DNA of 32,840 bases, taken from the NCBI GenBank assembly GCA_030627235.1, contig DAOUSL010000023.1, positions 1 through 32,840 on the forward strand, in the 5' to 3' direction. Both the position numbers and the translations under genes were made by a program. The stretch is from Thioploca sp. Its GTDB lineage: Bacteria > Pseudomonadota > Gammaproteobacteria > Beggiatoales > Beggiatoaceae. The notes below the pieces were generated by a model. The model worked only from the letters and a program-made list of their open reading frames with translations, was not told the DNA's origin and did no database searches. This document shows, piece by piece, positions 16,000 through 26,300 of the stretch (its first letter is position 1; the number at the start of each line of letters is the position of its first letter).

Positions 16000-18900
16000 T
16001 TATTGTGTGAATGTTGAAGAAGGATTACCTAAATCATCATAATTTTCAATATTTTTTAACTCATTCAAAAAGTTTTGCATAAATATTGAGCGATCAAGAT
16101 TTCCAGATTCTATCCACAACTCTATACTTTTTTCAAGCATAATATATGCTAATTGTAAATTTCCATAATTTGAATATGTACTTCCTAGATTGGCATACGT
16201 TTCAGCTATTCCTGATTTATTAGAGATTTCTTGATTAATTTCTATACTCCTTAAATACATCTTTTCTGCTAACAAAAAATTATTATTCAAACTATAAAAT
16301 GTACCAAAATTATGGTAAGTTTGTGCCATACCTTGTTTGCATAATTCATCCGTTTTTCCTTCTTTTTTTAGCTCTTCAAAAAATTCTATGCTTGATTTAT
16401 AAGCATTTTCTGCTTCTTTTTGTAGGTTTAAGGCCATATAAGTCATGCCAAGTTCATTATATACCTTTGCCATTCCTTCTTTATTTTCCCCTTCTTTATA
16501 AATTTCCAAGCTTTTAGAATAAAGTTGTTCTGCTTGATTGAAATCTCCAACATCATAATAAATAACACCTAATTCAATATATTTATCAGCTATATTATCT
16601 ATTATATGATAACGTTTTTCTGTAGATTTTATACTTTTATGATAAAAGTTTATAGCTTCTTGAATGTTACCAATTGAAAGATGTAAATCTCCAAGTGACC
16701 AATATATATCAGTGATACTTTCCTTATCATTTTCATTTTTATTGTCCAAACTTTCATAAAGTTTTGCACTTTGTAAATATGAATTTTCTGCTTGTTGTAA
16801 CTTTTCATATTCAAAATATAAATTGCCCAATCTTTCATAATTAATAGCTAGTGATTTTTTATCAGCAGAATCTCCTAAAATTTCTATACTTCCAAGATAC
16901 ATTTTTTCTGCTTCCTGAAAATTTCCAAGTTGTCTAAAAACAATACCCATATTTCCTAAAACTACACTTATCAATTCATTATGTTTCAAAGATTTAAAAA
17001 TATTCAAGCTTTTTTCATATGCATTCATGGCTTGCTCATATTTATTATCCATATATAGAGAACTACCTATATCATTATAATTATTGGCACTTGCTGCATA
17101 CATTTCTTCAGCTTTTTCAGTATCTCCAATATTTTCATATAAGTGAGCTACATTCGTATAAACATCTTCTTCTGAATTAAAAGTATGTTTTGCATTTAAC
17201 AACTCTGCAATTTTTTGGAATTTAGAAACGGCTTTTTCTATTTTATTTTCTGTCTGTAAAGAGTCAATTTGTTCTATTAACACAGGAATAACTAATTTCC
17301 GTAATTCATAATTAGGATTAATATCTAATTCTGGATTTAATTCTATTGCCTTAAGAAAGAAATTTTTCGCATCATCAACATTACCTTCTTTTGCTAATTT
17401 TTTTGCAGCTCTGGTTAAATTTGATGGATTTTGACATACTTTTAATGATTTTAATTCTTGAGGATGAGTTGCTAAATAATTGTTAAGCCATTCACATCCA
17501 TCTTTTGTTAATTTATCAATATCTAAACTCCAAATAACTTCTTTTCCATCAATGGTAATACTTAAACCACTACCATCAGGAAGAAAACTAGCATTATCTC
17601 CTTGAATTGAATCTATCAATGTTCCATCAATCTTCCAAAGTTTTGTATCACCTCTACTGCTAGAAATAATTATTTTTTCATCAGGGCTAAAACTTACATT
17701 ATCAATGCCAGTATCTGTAGGATAAAAACTATTAAAACTTTTTTCTTTATGACCAAAATGTCCTTTAAATGTACTAATAAGTTTATCGTCTTTACTCAAT
17801 AATTTAACAATTCTCGGATAGTCAACTATAACTTTGATTTTATTAGTTGGACTAATAAAAATTTCTTGTTTATTTTCAATAAAATAATTATCTGCATCAA
17901 TGTCTTCTTCTAGTTTAATTTCCTGAAAATCTGTGCTAGTTTCATGAGGAATATTTTTTTCAACTTTAGAAAGTTGTGAGCCATTTAAATCCCATAAAAT
18001 AATGGTTGCATCAAAACCAGCAGTTGCTAAAAATTTTCCATCAGGACTAAATATAGCATTTCTTAAAGTACCACGATGTCCAACAAGAGTATCTATAACT
18101 TTGCCATCCAGATTGAAAATTTTTACAAGTGCATTATTAGAACAAGCTGCCGCTATTTTTTGTCCATCTACACTAAAATCTAAAGTCCAAGGTTTACAAT
18201 CAATTTTTGGAAACGTTTTCAATAAATTTCCCTTGTTATCCCATAATTTTATGGAAGTAGGATCGTTATAAGAAACAAATTTCTGATTATCAGGACTAAT
18301 ATCTATTGCACTCCACCAATTATCATCTTCAGTATACTCTTTTTCTACAAGTTTTTTTATAGTCTTGAATGTATCATTTTCTACTGACCAAATTTGAACA
18401 GAATCACCACCTGATGCACCAAATAACCTGCCATTTGGACTAAACACAATATCTGTTGCAAAAAAATCTAGGGTTTGTATTAGCTTATTATCAGCTAATC
18501 TCCAAATTTTTATATCACCACCAGTCGATGCTAAAAATTTTCCATCTGAACTAAATTCAACATCGTAAATTAATGGATTGCCATCATCTAATAAACTAAT
18601 TAAATTACCATCAATTGTTTGTAATTCAACATAATTATTTCCTGCTAATGCTATAATTTTACCGTCTTTGCTAAAAGAAACACTTTTACCACCAGATTGA
18701 GTATTTGGCCACAACGTTCTTACTAAAGAACCATCTATTTTCCATAATTTCCATCCTTTAGATAATCCTTCTACAGCAGAAGTAACAATATATTTACCAT
18801 CAGGGCTAAAACTAAGTCTTGTAATCTCACCATAATGCCCTTCTAAGCGATTATATTGTTTAATTTGGTAAAGAATTTTTTGTAATGTAGTCGCAACAGT

Positions 18901-20286
18901 TATCTGTGTATCAGACTCAATTTTTCCGAGTAAAGCTTTCTTTTTTAGTTGTTGTCCTATTTTGATAATTTCTATTAAAGCTTCAATTTCTAAATGAGCA
19001 TCAAACATTGCTTCTGCTGTATTAGACATTGCCTTTAATTGAGAATTATCTCTTTCTTGTTTTGAACGTTGGCTTTCATCTTCAGCTAATTTTTGCTGTA
19101 TTTGAGCAAATTTACTTTGTTCTTCAGCTACAATCCGCTGCTCATTAGCATAAAAAGCAATCCCAACTAATACCAAAGCCACCGCCCCAGCCTGTATCAA
19201 ACCACGCCTAAACGCAGACTTCTGCCGCCGCTTCTCCGCATCCGGCATATTCCCATCAATCCACACCTTATCAAACACCTGAGAATAAATTCGATTCCGT
19301 ACCTGCAAACAGTTCCCTTTAACATGTACTAAACCAGCCAACCGCAAAGTATTAATCAAATCATTCGTATCATCATCCCGCACTCTCTTACCACTACGAA
19401 CCTGCCGATACAAATCCAATACCGCCGCTGTATCCTTCCTCTCATCCAAAACCTGACTACGAACATGCTGCAAATTATTCTCAGCATCCCGTGACCGACT
19501 AGAAAAAAACACCTCCTCACAAAGCTTATCCACCACCATCTCATCATCAACCATCAACTGACAAAGTTTCTGAGTTAAATAAGGATGCCCATTAGTCCAA
19601 TATAATATCCGCTTTAATAACTTATCATCACGCAACCCCTGCCCAAACAAAGCCGCCTCAGCCTCAGAAAAATCAGCCAAATCAATTCGCTTACCAATAT
19701 TAAATGGCGTAATCTGAGGATCAGCAATCAAATCAGACGGCGTAGCCACCCCAATCAAACAAAAAGTCAACCGCTGTAAATCCGAATCCTGAGTTCGATT
19801 GTTATAACATTCACGAATCCCCGCAAAAAATTCATCAGTCGAAAATGGTAAACTGAGAACAACATCAATCTCATCCAAACAAATCACCAATGGTTGTTGA
19901 GAATCAGCTAAAACAACAGAACGAATCGCCTGTATCCAACGTTGCAAAGTCCCAAGTTCTTTATTTTCTTGCCAAAATTTGCGTAATTGTCGGTTTAACC
20001 CCAAATTTCTGCCAATCTTATTTAATAAACCGTTATACCACTGCTCAACATTTAAATTAGTACCGATACCAGTCATTTCCAATACAACTACTGCTGCTCC
20101 ATCAAGGCGTAATCGTTCTGCTACCCGCACCATCAAAGAACTCTTCCCCATCTGGCGACTTGTCAACACATAACAATACTCAGCCTGCTTCAACGCCTCA
20201 TACAAATCAGTATCAGCTTGACGCTGAATATAAGAAGGAGCATCTTCAGGTAAAGTTCCTCCCTTAGCAAAGTAAAAATCTTTCAT
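16000..20286 (-). CDS. AAA-like (AAA_35) ATPase with transmembrane helix, WD40 propeller and TPR domain
   Basis: The 1428-residue protein starts with an AAA-like/STAND-type ATPase of AAA_35 type (about 1-350): Walker [10 protein letters not shown] near 42-50, Walker [11 protein letters not shown] near 132-141, and a C-terminal helical lid with [12 protein letters not shown]. One transmembrane helix follows (about 362-381, [15 protein letters not shown]), then a charged coiled coil (about 385-470). Eight or nine WD40 repeats (about 484-915, FSPDGK...LW pattern) follow. A CEWL...HPQ linker leads to about ten TPR helices (about 960-1410). The architecture suggests membrane-anchored, ligand-sensing signalling through an NTP-driven switch, inferred from the family. 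It follows the protease-ATPase gene by 60 bases containing a palindrome. The ATPase-encoding end is much GC-richer than the WD40/TPR part, which suggests a mosaic origin. Confidence 0.88.
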   Translation of the reverse strand: MKDFYFAKGGTLPEDAPSYIQRQADTDLYEALKQAEYCYVLTSRQMGKSSLMVRVAERLRLDGAAVVVLEMTGIGTNLNVEQWYNGLLNKIGRNLGLNRQLRKFWQENKELGTLQRWIQAIRSVVLADSQQPLVICLDEIDVVLSLPFSTDEFFAGIRECYNNRTQDSDLQRLTFCLIGVATPSDLIADPQITPFNIGKRIDLADFSEAEAALFGQGLRDDKLLKRILYWTNGHPYLTQKLCQLMVDDEMVVDKLCEEVFFSSRSRDAENNLQHVRSQVLDERKDTAAVLDLYRQVRSGKRVRDDDTNDLINTLRLAGLVHVKGNCLQVRNRIYSQVFDKVWIDGNMPDAEKRRQKSAFRRGLIQAGAVALVLVGIAFYANEQRIVAEEQSKFAQIQQKLAEDESQRSKQERDNSQLKAMSNTAEAMFDAHLEIEALIEIIKIGQQLKKKALLGKIESDTQITVATTLQKILYQIKQYNRLEGHYGEITRLSFSPDGKYIVTSAVEGLSKGWKLWKIDGSLVRTLWPNTQSGGKSVSFSKDGKIIALAGNNYVELQTIDGNLISLLDDGNPLIYDVEFSSDGKFLASTGGDIKIWRLADNKLIQTLDFFATDIVFSPNGRLFGASGGDSVQIWSVENDTFKTIKKLVEKEYTEDDNWWSAIDISPDNQKFVSYNDPTSIKLWDNKGNLLKTFPKIDCKPWTLDFSVDGQKIAAACSNNALVKIFNLDGKVIDTLVGHRGTLRNAIFSPDGKFLATAGFDATIILWDLNGSQLSKVEKNIPHETSTDFQEIKLEEDIDADNYFIENKQEIFISPTNKIKVIVDYPRIVKLLSKDDKLISTFKGHFGHKEKSFNSFYPTDTGIDNVSFSPDEKIIISSSRGDTKLWKIDGTLIDSIQGDNASFLPDGSGLSITIDGKEVIWSLDIDKLTKDGCEWLNNYLATHPQELKSLKVCQNPSNLTRAAKKLAKEGNVDDAKNFFLKAIELNPELDINPNYELRKLVIPVLIEQIDSLQTENKIEKAVSKFQKIAELLNAKHTFNSEEDVYTNVAHLYENIGDTEKAEEMYAASANNYNDIGSSLYMDNKYEQAMNAYEKSLNIFKSLKHNELISVVLGNMGIVFRQLGNFQEAEKMYLGSIEILGDSADKKSLAINYERLGNLYFEYEKLQQAENSYLQSAKLYESLDNKNENDKESITDIYWSLGDLHLSIGNIQEAINFYHKSIKSTEKRYHIIDNIADKYIELGVIYYDVGDFNQAEQLYSKSLEIYKEGENKEGMAKVYNELGMTYMALNLQKEAENAYKSSIEFFEELKKEGKTDELCKQGMAQTYHNFGTFYSLNNNFLLAEKMYLRSIEINQEISNKSGIAETYANLGSTYSNYGNLQLAYIMLEKSIELWIESGNLDRSIFMQNFLNELKNIENYDDLGNPSSTFTQ

Positions 20287-20305
20287 ATTGGTAATCTCTC
20301 TTGTT

Positions 20306-20338
20306 AGACCTGACAGGTTTTGGAAACCTGTCAGGTCT
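20306..20338. repeat. Perfect 15-bp palindrome between the two ATPase genes
   Basis: AGACCTGACAGGTTT (20306-20320) and AAACCTGTCAGGTCT (20324-20338) form a 15-bp stem with a three-base loop. On the minus (coding) strand no T-run follows, so it is not a textbook terminator; on the plus strand TTTCGTTTATT follows. The palindrome is of a kind dispersed in many bacterial genomes. It could lower expression of the large gene relative to the protease-ATPase. Confidence 0.75.
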
Positions 20339-20346
20339 TTCGTTTA

Positions 20347-22056
20347 TTAAAACAAATGTTCCCGCAAATAATGCTCATAAATTTTACAGCGTAAACTAAC
20401 CTTATCCTTTGAATCACCTCGTAAAATACCAGCACTTCGCAACCGATAAAAAGAATCATAATCCGGGCAAGATTGGCCTCGTAATACATTTTGCATAGCT
20501 GGTAACAACTGTTCATCATCACTGATTAATCTAACAATTCTTCGCAAATGCTCACTATAAGTCCCATTATCACGAGTAGATTTACCGATAAATTCATCCA
20601 AAGCCAAATTATAATTAACTAAATCATTCAAACCACATCGTACCAAATACGGTTGTCCACCAACCAATTGATAAAACTGCTTAATTTCCTTATTATTTTT
20701 GAGCGGTAAACCATAACGTTGATTGAGCATAGCCACTTGTTTAAGGGTAAAATCCTCTAAAAACAACTTAGTCCCCACATTAAATGGTGATTGATTCTGA
20801 TCTTTAATAAACAAATAAGTTTCAGTTGCATAAGCAATAGCTAATGTTAAGCGTGAACAAGGATTAGAAGGATTTAACGCTCGCTCATTGTGCCAAGTAC
20901 GAAATAACGCAAAAATTTCATTACTAAAGGGACAGTTAAATAGAATATCAGCTTCATCAATTCCCCATAATACTGGTTTTTCAGTTGTTTCCAATATATT
21001 ATCAATAAAATAGTTTTCAAAATTAATGTTAGCTGGGTAATCAGCTTGCCAAACATCTTGAGGTAAAACACGCAAACGCAGTTGTCGCGCAAACATCTGT
21101 CCAATAGCAATAAAAAAAGTATCCAAACTTTGCAGTTGGGTATCAATTAACTTTTGAAAATCAGTCAACAATACCAAAACTCCAGCTTCTCGTGCTTGTT
21201 GTAAACCTTTAGCTAATAATGAAGTTTTACCAACTTGCCGAGGGCCTTTCAACAATACAATACTATCTCGCCGTTTAATCGCGGTTTGAAATTCTGTATC
21301 AACTTGCCGCTCCACATAAAATTTAGAATTTAATGGCATCGCACCTCCGCATGGTTCTATTGGCGGTGATTTGGATAATGGTTTAGTAGGAAATTTTTTA
21401 GGAAGCTGTTTTAGTGGTTGGTTTAATAATTGCTCATCCCAAGCTTTTGCTACAACTTGATTAATTTGTTCCAATTCTCGCCATTTTTTAAACAGAGGTT
21501 CAAATTTAGTAGCTAAACCAGTGTTTAACATTATTTTATAGCCTTCAGTCACCAATCCAACCACTCGCTGAGTTTCGTAATGATAAACCAATCCACCACT
21601 ATGGCCTTGCCCTTTTGCTACATCATTTTCAATTTTATTACCACGAAATTTAGAAATATTTCCTAAATAAATACCAATATCTTGATTATCTGCAATATTT
21701 CCCGCCGGATAACCAACTGAAACCAGCTCATCAGTTTTATGTTTATCAGCAACAAATCCTAACGGTAAATAATGATTTGGTTTATACTCAATTTTTAACA
21801 CCGCAATATCATATTTTAAATCTCGCAGTGATTTTGAATTATCAAGCAATGCTGGAAATTTTCCATCAAACTGCGTTTCAACAAAAATATCTTTGGGAGA
21901 CTCACCAACACAATGATAAGCAGTTAATAAATAACCATCGAGAGTGATAAAAAAACCAGTGCCACGAAATTCATAATTTCCCCCTACTTTTTCAAAAATT
22001 TTAACGCTGGCATCGGTTAATTCACGGTGGATTTGTTGTTTTAGTTGTTTTGTCAT
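20347..22056 (-). CDS. Cytoplasmic trypsin-like serine protease fused to an AAA-like (STAND-type) ATPase
   Basis: The 569-residue protein has no signal peptide. Residues 1-185 are a trypsin-like peptidase with a complete candidate triad: H48 in LLTAYHCVG, D83 in KYDIAVLKI, and S153 in KGQGHSGGLVY (GHSGG instead of the usual GNSGG). A proline/lysine-rich linker (about 205-235) leads to an AAA_35-like ATPase (about 240-569). This shows Walker A KGPRQVGKTSLL and Walker B VLWGIDEADIL, and VGGQPYLVRCGL corresponds to the NGHPYLTQ element of the larger neighbour. A winged-helix-like tail ends the protein. Protease-ATPase fusions are a recurrent architecture of STAND-type conflict proteins, where sensing triggers proteolysis. 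That role is inferred here from domains and neighbours. It lies 41 bases after the small protein gene. Confidence 0.85.
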   Translation of the reverse strand: MTKQLKQQIHRELTDASVKIFEKVGGNYEFRGTGFFITLDGYLLTAYHCVGESPKDIFVETQFDGKFPALLDNSKSLRDLKYDIAVLKIEYKPNHYLPLGFVADKHKTDELVSVGYPAGNIADNQDIGIYLGNISKFRGNKIENDVAKGQGHSGGLVYHYETQRVVGLVTEGYKIMLNTGLATKFEPLFKKWRELEQINQVVAKAWDEQLLNQPLKQLPKKFPTKPLSKSPPIEPCGGAMPLNSKFYVERQVDTEFQTAIKRRDSIVLLKGPRQVGKTSLLAKGLQQAREAGVLVLLTDFQKLIDTQLQSLDTFFIAIGQMFARQLRLRVLPQDVWQADYPANINFENYFIDNILETTEKPVLWGIDEADILFNCPFSNEIFALFRTWHNERALNPSNPCSRLTLAIAYATETYLFIKDQNQSPFNVGTKLFLEDFTLKQVAMLNQRYGLPLKNNKEIKQFYQLVGGQPYLVRCGLNDLVNYNLALDEFIGKSTRDNGTYSEHLRRIVRLISDDEQLLPAMQNVLRGQSCPDYDSFYRLRSAGILRGDSKDKVSLRCKIYEHYLREHLF

Positions 22057-22097
22057 GATATGGATTAATGATGGATTTCCTATCCACCCTATGATTT

Positions 22098-22484
22098 TTA
22101 TGAATTAGGACATAATTTGTCTAAATAACCATCAGCGACTAAAATTGCACCTACTGTAATCACATTGGTAGTAGGTAACGAAAAAACAACAGCCAAACAA
22201 TCAACTGAAATTGCAATAATCATAGCTTCTTTGCTTTCAAATGTACTCTTTTTTTTGGGATATTCCCAATCAACACAAATCTTATGTCGCAATATTTCAT
22301 GATGTTTTTCAAACCATTGGTTAAATCTCTTTCTCAAAGTAGCTAGTGAAAAATCAGAAGAAAATTGAACTGTGTCAGCATCTTGTTCTGAAAAAGAATC
22401 ATACCAATCTTGATATAACTTGGTTTCATCTGTTAAATAGTTGTCTATAGATTGTTCTAATTTAATTTTATCTGTCATAATCAT
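22098..22484 (-). CDS. Small protein with hydrophobic C-terminus, upstream partner of the protease-ATPase
   Basis: The 128-residue protein is not one I can name. Residues 1-60 are acidic and helical (KLEQSIDNYLTDETKLYQDW...). A basic helix follows (TLRKRFNQWFEKHHEILRHK), then ICVDWEYPKKK. From about 85 to the end the protein is strongly hydrophobic (MIIAISVDCLAVVFSLPTTN followed by VITVGAILVADGYLDKLC), long enough for one or two membrane-inserting helices. It is first in a compact minus-strand set with the protease-ATPase (41-bp gap) and the AAA-WD40-TPR gene. In comparable STAND-type systems a small partner can be an adaptor or an effector; either is possible here. Start at the first of two close ATGs; the second would remove only two residues. 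Confidence 0.65.
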   Translation of the reverse strand: MIMTDKIKLEQSIDNYLTDETKLYQDWYDSFSEQDADTVQFSSDFSLATLRKRFNQWFEKHHEILRHKICVDWEYPKKKSTFESKEAMIIAISVDCLAVVFSLPTTNVITVGAILVADGYLDKLCPNS

Positions 22485-22613
22485 TTTTTTAATTATAGTT
22501 AAAAGATAGTTTTTCTGCTTTAATATTTAATTACTCTGTCACGATATTAAATAAATCTAAAGGAATACTACAGAGCGGTATACATTCCTAACGAAGATGT
22601 TCAATACCATTAA

Positions 22614-22690
22614 GAGCAGACACGCAGGTCTACCCCTACACAATACATTTCAATATGGTAGGGGCTTAACCTATGTGTTCGCCCTGCTTA
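22614..22690. repeat. Inverted pair of dispersed palindromic repeats
   Basis: GCAGACACGCAGGTCTACCC (from 22616) ends in CCCCTAC at 22633-22639. It faces GTAGGGG (22658-22664), which is followed by CTTAACCTATGTGTTCGCCC to about 22684. The two are head-to-head copies of the family seen at 11712-11736, separated by 18 AT-rich bases. The 260-bp gap (22485-22744) holding them also separates the toxin-antitoxin pair from the small-protein gene. Confidence 0.7.
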
Positions 22691-22744
22691 ACTTAATGAC
22701 AGTGACACAATGAGTTGCTATCATTCCTATATTCTCCAATAATT

Positions 22745-23002
22745 TCACTTATACACACCACCACGACTATCAGCTTTAACAAAATATATAATCATTTGTT
22801 GATCAATAATTTCATATAAGAATCTATATTTTCCTATTCTAAGCCTATAACAAGAACTATTTTTTAAGTTTTTTATATCGAGACTATTACAAGATGGATT
22901 TTTTGCAAGTAATTTTACTTGTAATTGAAACTTTTCAAAAATATAAGTATCACATTTAACAAGAAATTTTGCGACACGTTTACTATAACGTACCTCATAC
23001 AT
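22745..23002 (-). CDS. RelE/ParE-family toxin
   Basis: With the start at 23002 the protein is 85 residues, beginning MYEVRYSKRVAKFL. This start overlaps the antitoxin stop by eight bases (ATGTATGA), the usual translational coupling. A longer reading from 23029 adds nine residues and a larger overlap. The fold pattern is that of RelE/ParE: N-terminal helices (SKRVAKFLVKCDTYIFEKFQ), then LAKNP, then the core strands SCYRLRIGKYRFLYEI and MIIYFVKADSRGGVYK. Such toxins cleave mRNA on the ribosome (RelE) or poison gyrase (ParE); the sequence does not settle which. The paired antitoxin precedes it. Confidence 0.82.
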   Translation of the reverse strand: MYEVRYSKRVAKFLVKCDTYIFEKFQLQVKLLAKNPSCNSLDIKNLKNSSCYRLRIGKYRFLYEIIDQQMIIYFVKADSRGGVYK

Positions 23003-23240
23003 TTTTATCTCTCTCGTTTTTAATATCATCCATTGTCACATATTCCTTTGCCTCTTTTAATGCGATTATATCCTCCTTATTAGGTATAACATATTCTTTA
23101 TTACCAACAACTTCTATCGTATCACCCAGATCATCAACATAAGTGTAATAGCCTTCTACCTTATTTTCAGGCAAAGCTTTTAATAATGCAGTAAATTTTT
23201 GGATATAATCATCTGCTATTTTAAGCGTTATCTGTTGCAT
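22995..23240 (-). CDS. Antitoxin paired with the RelE/ParE-type toxin
   Basis: The 81-residue protein precedes and overlaps the toxin gene, the common antitoxin-first order. It opens with a strand (MQQITLKIADDYIQKFTALL) and has an acidic middle and tail (VTMDDIKNERDKNV), as expected for a toxin-neutralising C-terminus. I do not recognise a standard DNA-binding family with confidence. A GGGAA lies just before the ATG. The nested hairpin at 23268-23365 lies immediately upstream and overlaps the promoter region, so it could carry the autoregulatory operator. Confidence 0.7.
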   Translation of the reverse strand: MQQITLKIADDYIQKFTALLKALPENKVEGYYTYVDDLGDTIEVVGNKEYVIPNKEDIIALKEAKEYVTMDDIKNERDKNV

Positions 23241-23267
23241 AATTTCCCATTTAAATAATTGTTATTA

Positions 23268-23365
23268 ATTAATAATTAACCATTCTTAATTCACCAATTC
23301 ACAATTAAAAAGGTTTTAAAAACCCATAATTGTGAATGGTTAACAGCTAATGGTTAATTATTAAT
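23268..23365. repeat. Three-tier nested inverted repeat between the macroglobulin and toxin-antitoxin genes
   Basis: ATTAATAATTAACCATT (23268-23284) is exactly complementary to 23349-23365. Inside, ATTCACAATTA (23297-23307) complements TAATTGTGAAT (23327-23337). Innermost, GGTTTT faces AAAACC. The structure fills the 130-bp gap between two minus-strand genes. It probably terminates the macroglobulin transcript, may be a mobile repeat, and overlaps the likely antitoxin promoter. Confidence 0.75.
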
Positions 23366-23370
23366 GAAAA

Positions 23371-26300
23371 TCACTTAGAATCCCTAACCACCTCTAACCT
23401 AGCAGGCTTCCCACTACCAAATACCTCTGGTTCATACATCTCTTCAGCATGAGTTGCCATTACTCCAAATTTTCCTGGGGCAATTGCTTGAGCTACATAA
23501 GATAAATGATAATTACCAGCGGTTAGATAATCAGAGTAAAATACTGCTACATGATGACGCAATTCCTTGTGATAAAAATTCCACCAAGATTCACCATATT
23601 TCAACCAGTTATCATCAGTAAACCAGATAGATTCCTTAGCATATTGAGCAGTCTCCGCTTTATCCGCATCAATTTTAGAAGTAGTGGCTAAATCCCGATT
23701 AACTGGTTCTAAACCACCTGGAATCGGATCATTCACTACCACAAAGTAACGTGGAGCTGGCAGAGAAACATACAAATCAACCCGTACTAATTCCCCAGTC
23801 AATATTTTTATTGGACTTTGCAACAGAATCCACTTACCATCCCGTTCCACATGGTATTCCCGTTGTACTTCAATCCCAGAATTAACCGCAGTAGCTTTCT
23901 CCTCAGTCTCAGCATAGGTCATTTCTACCTTATAATAAACCCGACCTTGACCTTCCCGTTTTAGCTTGATAACAGTTTCCTGACCAGGATTATCTTCATT
24001 CATTTCATGGACAAAGGTTAATGGAGAGCTTTTCACATTATCAAAACCACCTTTAGTTTTACCATTATCCCGTTTAATCAGAGTGTCATCCAGCCAAGTT
24101 TGCACGGTTAACATCGGTTGGTCTTTCTCATACACGTTAGCATATTCAATCAAGGCATTCATACAGTACATATTTTCCTGCGTATTGCCCCAATAACCTT
24201 TCCGATCCTGCATTTTGGTGATATTGCGCACTAATTTAAAAGGAATCTGTCCGACATTGCTATTCTGTCCCATAGTTTGGTCATAACCGCTCAGACTGCT
24301 AAGTATAGTACATTGCGTCCGTAGCGAAGAGGATAAAATGTGCTTATAACTGTTGTCCAATTCTTCCGAAAAAGAGATATTGCCAGCAGTTTGATTAGCA
24401 TAAGCTAGGATTTTATCAGCCACATCATTACGGATACGTTGAGTTCCCGGAACTTGCAAAGCTGCGGATAGAAACATAGATTTACCAAATAAATCCATCC
24501 GTTCCACATGACTGTGATAGCGAGTGATGTCATTACGAGTAATCTTGCCATGTTTTGCCAATGCTGCTAAAGCGGTAGCTCGTACTGTGGCAGCCATACC
24601 TTTGGAGTAATAATCTGGTAATACATTTTTACGTAATAGTTTCAACAGATAGCTATGCAAACGCTTTTCTACCAAATCAGGAATATCATACTCAGCATCC
24701 CGTAACCAATTGAAAGCTAACGCAGTATACGCACTCAAATAAGGACTAACTCTCTCATCTTTAGCGATAAAATAGGCCATACCACCATTAGGAGCTTGAT
24801 ATTCCTTAGCTAGATTGATAGTTTTACCAGGTAAAGTATAGCTGTTTTTCCAAATCAAATCATCGGCGATATAATCCTGCAAGTTGTTATAATGGGAAGC
24901 CATTGTACCTTTAGTTAGCTTCTGTTCCCAACAATAATACGGATAATCTCGCATATATGAAAACGCACCATCGACTCCACTAATAACAGTAGGAGATGCT
25001 ATCACTTTCAAACCACCAACATTAGGAAAAATATTCTTTGGAAACTTAATACTTTCAGTAATTTCATCCTCAACTGTAGTTCCATAAGTAGCCGCCGTCA
25101 CCGAAGCTTGTCGAGGCCAAATTTTCAAACTTTTCTGTAAACCATCACTATCAGTACCATCGGAAGCAGTTGCCTCCAATTGAATCATACCAGCCGTAGT
25201 AGTTTGCAGTGGTAGCCATTGCACATACCGTTTATATGGCTCTGCTTTAATTGTATAATTCTTACTGATAGATTCCTTTCCTAAGCCAACCATATTTTTC
25301 ATACTTTGCATCCAACCAGTTAATTTAGCTGAATTTGCATTCGGAATTATCACTGAACCTGTAGCGGTTATAGTCATCTGTAAATCTCGAACTGTTTCAG
25401 TCCGATTCATAACGCTAAAACCAGCTTGAAACACATCACCAGTTAATAGTTGATTAGGCATTACTGGACGAATCTCAATTGGTTGATTAACCTTGAAATT
25501 GTAATCTCCCAAGCCCATCAAATCTTCTGGCGTGACAGCCATCACCAAAATACGCCAACCAGTTAAATTATCTGGTAAATCAAACTTAATTTGAGCTTTC
25601 CCATCACTATTAGTTTTCAGAGAAGGATTCCAATAGCTAACATATTTAAATACTGAACGCATACTTAAACTGCTACCACCATCACCACCAGCATTAGCAC
25701 CTTTCTTCTCAAATTTTTGCCGTCCAACTAGACGCATCAATAAGCTAAAATTGGCCAAATCCAAATTATCTAAAGTATAGAAACCTTTGTATGGATTGAA
25801 GTAATCTTTACCAGAACTCAATAAATCAAATACCGATTCATCTAATACCGTGACAGCTAATTCAATTGGTTCTCTGTCTGCTGTTGGATGCCGAGGTTGA
25901 GCTTGAAATTCAACGATTACAGTTTCACTTGGTTTATATACCGATTTATCAGTTTTGACATTGATTAATATCTCTTTATACGGGTCTTTGACTATTGTTT
26001 TGACATAACCCATACGAAAAGCTGGCTTACCTAAATCAACCTGATTTTTATCAATCGGTTTATCCACTCTTGGTGACATAACCGTTACTGATACAAAGAA
26101 ACCCGGTAAATAATCTGGTTCAACTGGCACTTCAATGATTTCCATATTGGATTTTAAAGTAGTTACCCAACTTTTAATTAAGCCAAATCGTTCCACCGTC
26201 ACCAAAGCTTTCGCACCTTGATACGGGTTCTTAACCAAATAACGAGCAGTATCACCAACTTTATAGCTTTCCTGTTCTGGCATAATTTCCAAACCATGTC

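Noticed and set aside
19356-19550. 64-codon minus-strand frame within the giant ATPase gene
   Set aside because: It is an alternative frame of the GC-richer ATPase segment, giving an Arg/Trp-rich non-protein-like product.
13018-23240. Prophage or integrative element
   Set aside because: No integrase, phage structural gene, tRNA attachment site or flanking direct repeat is visible, so mobility is not claimed.
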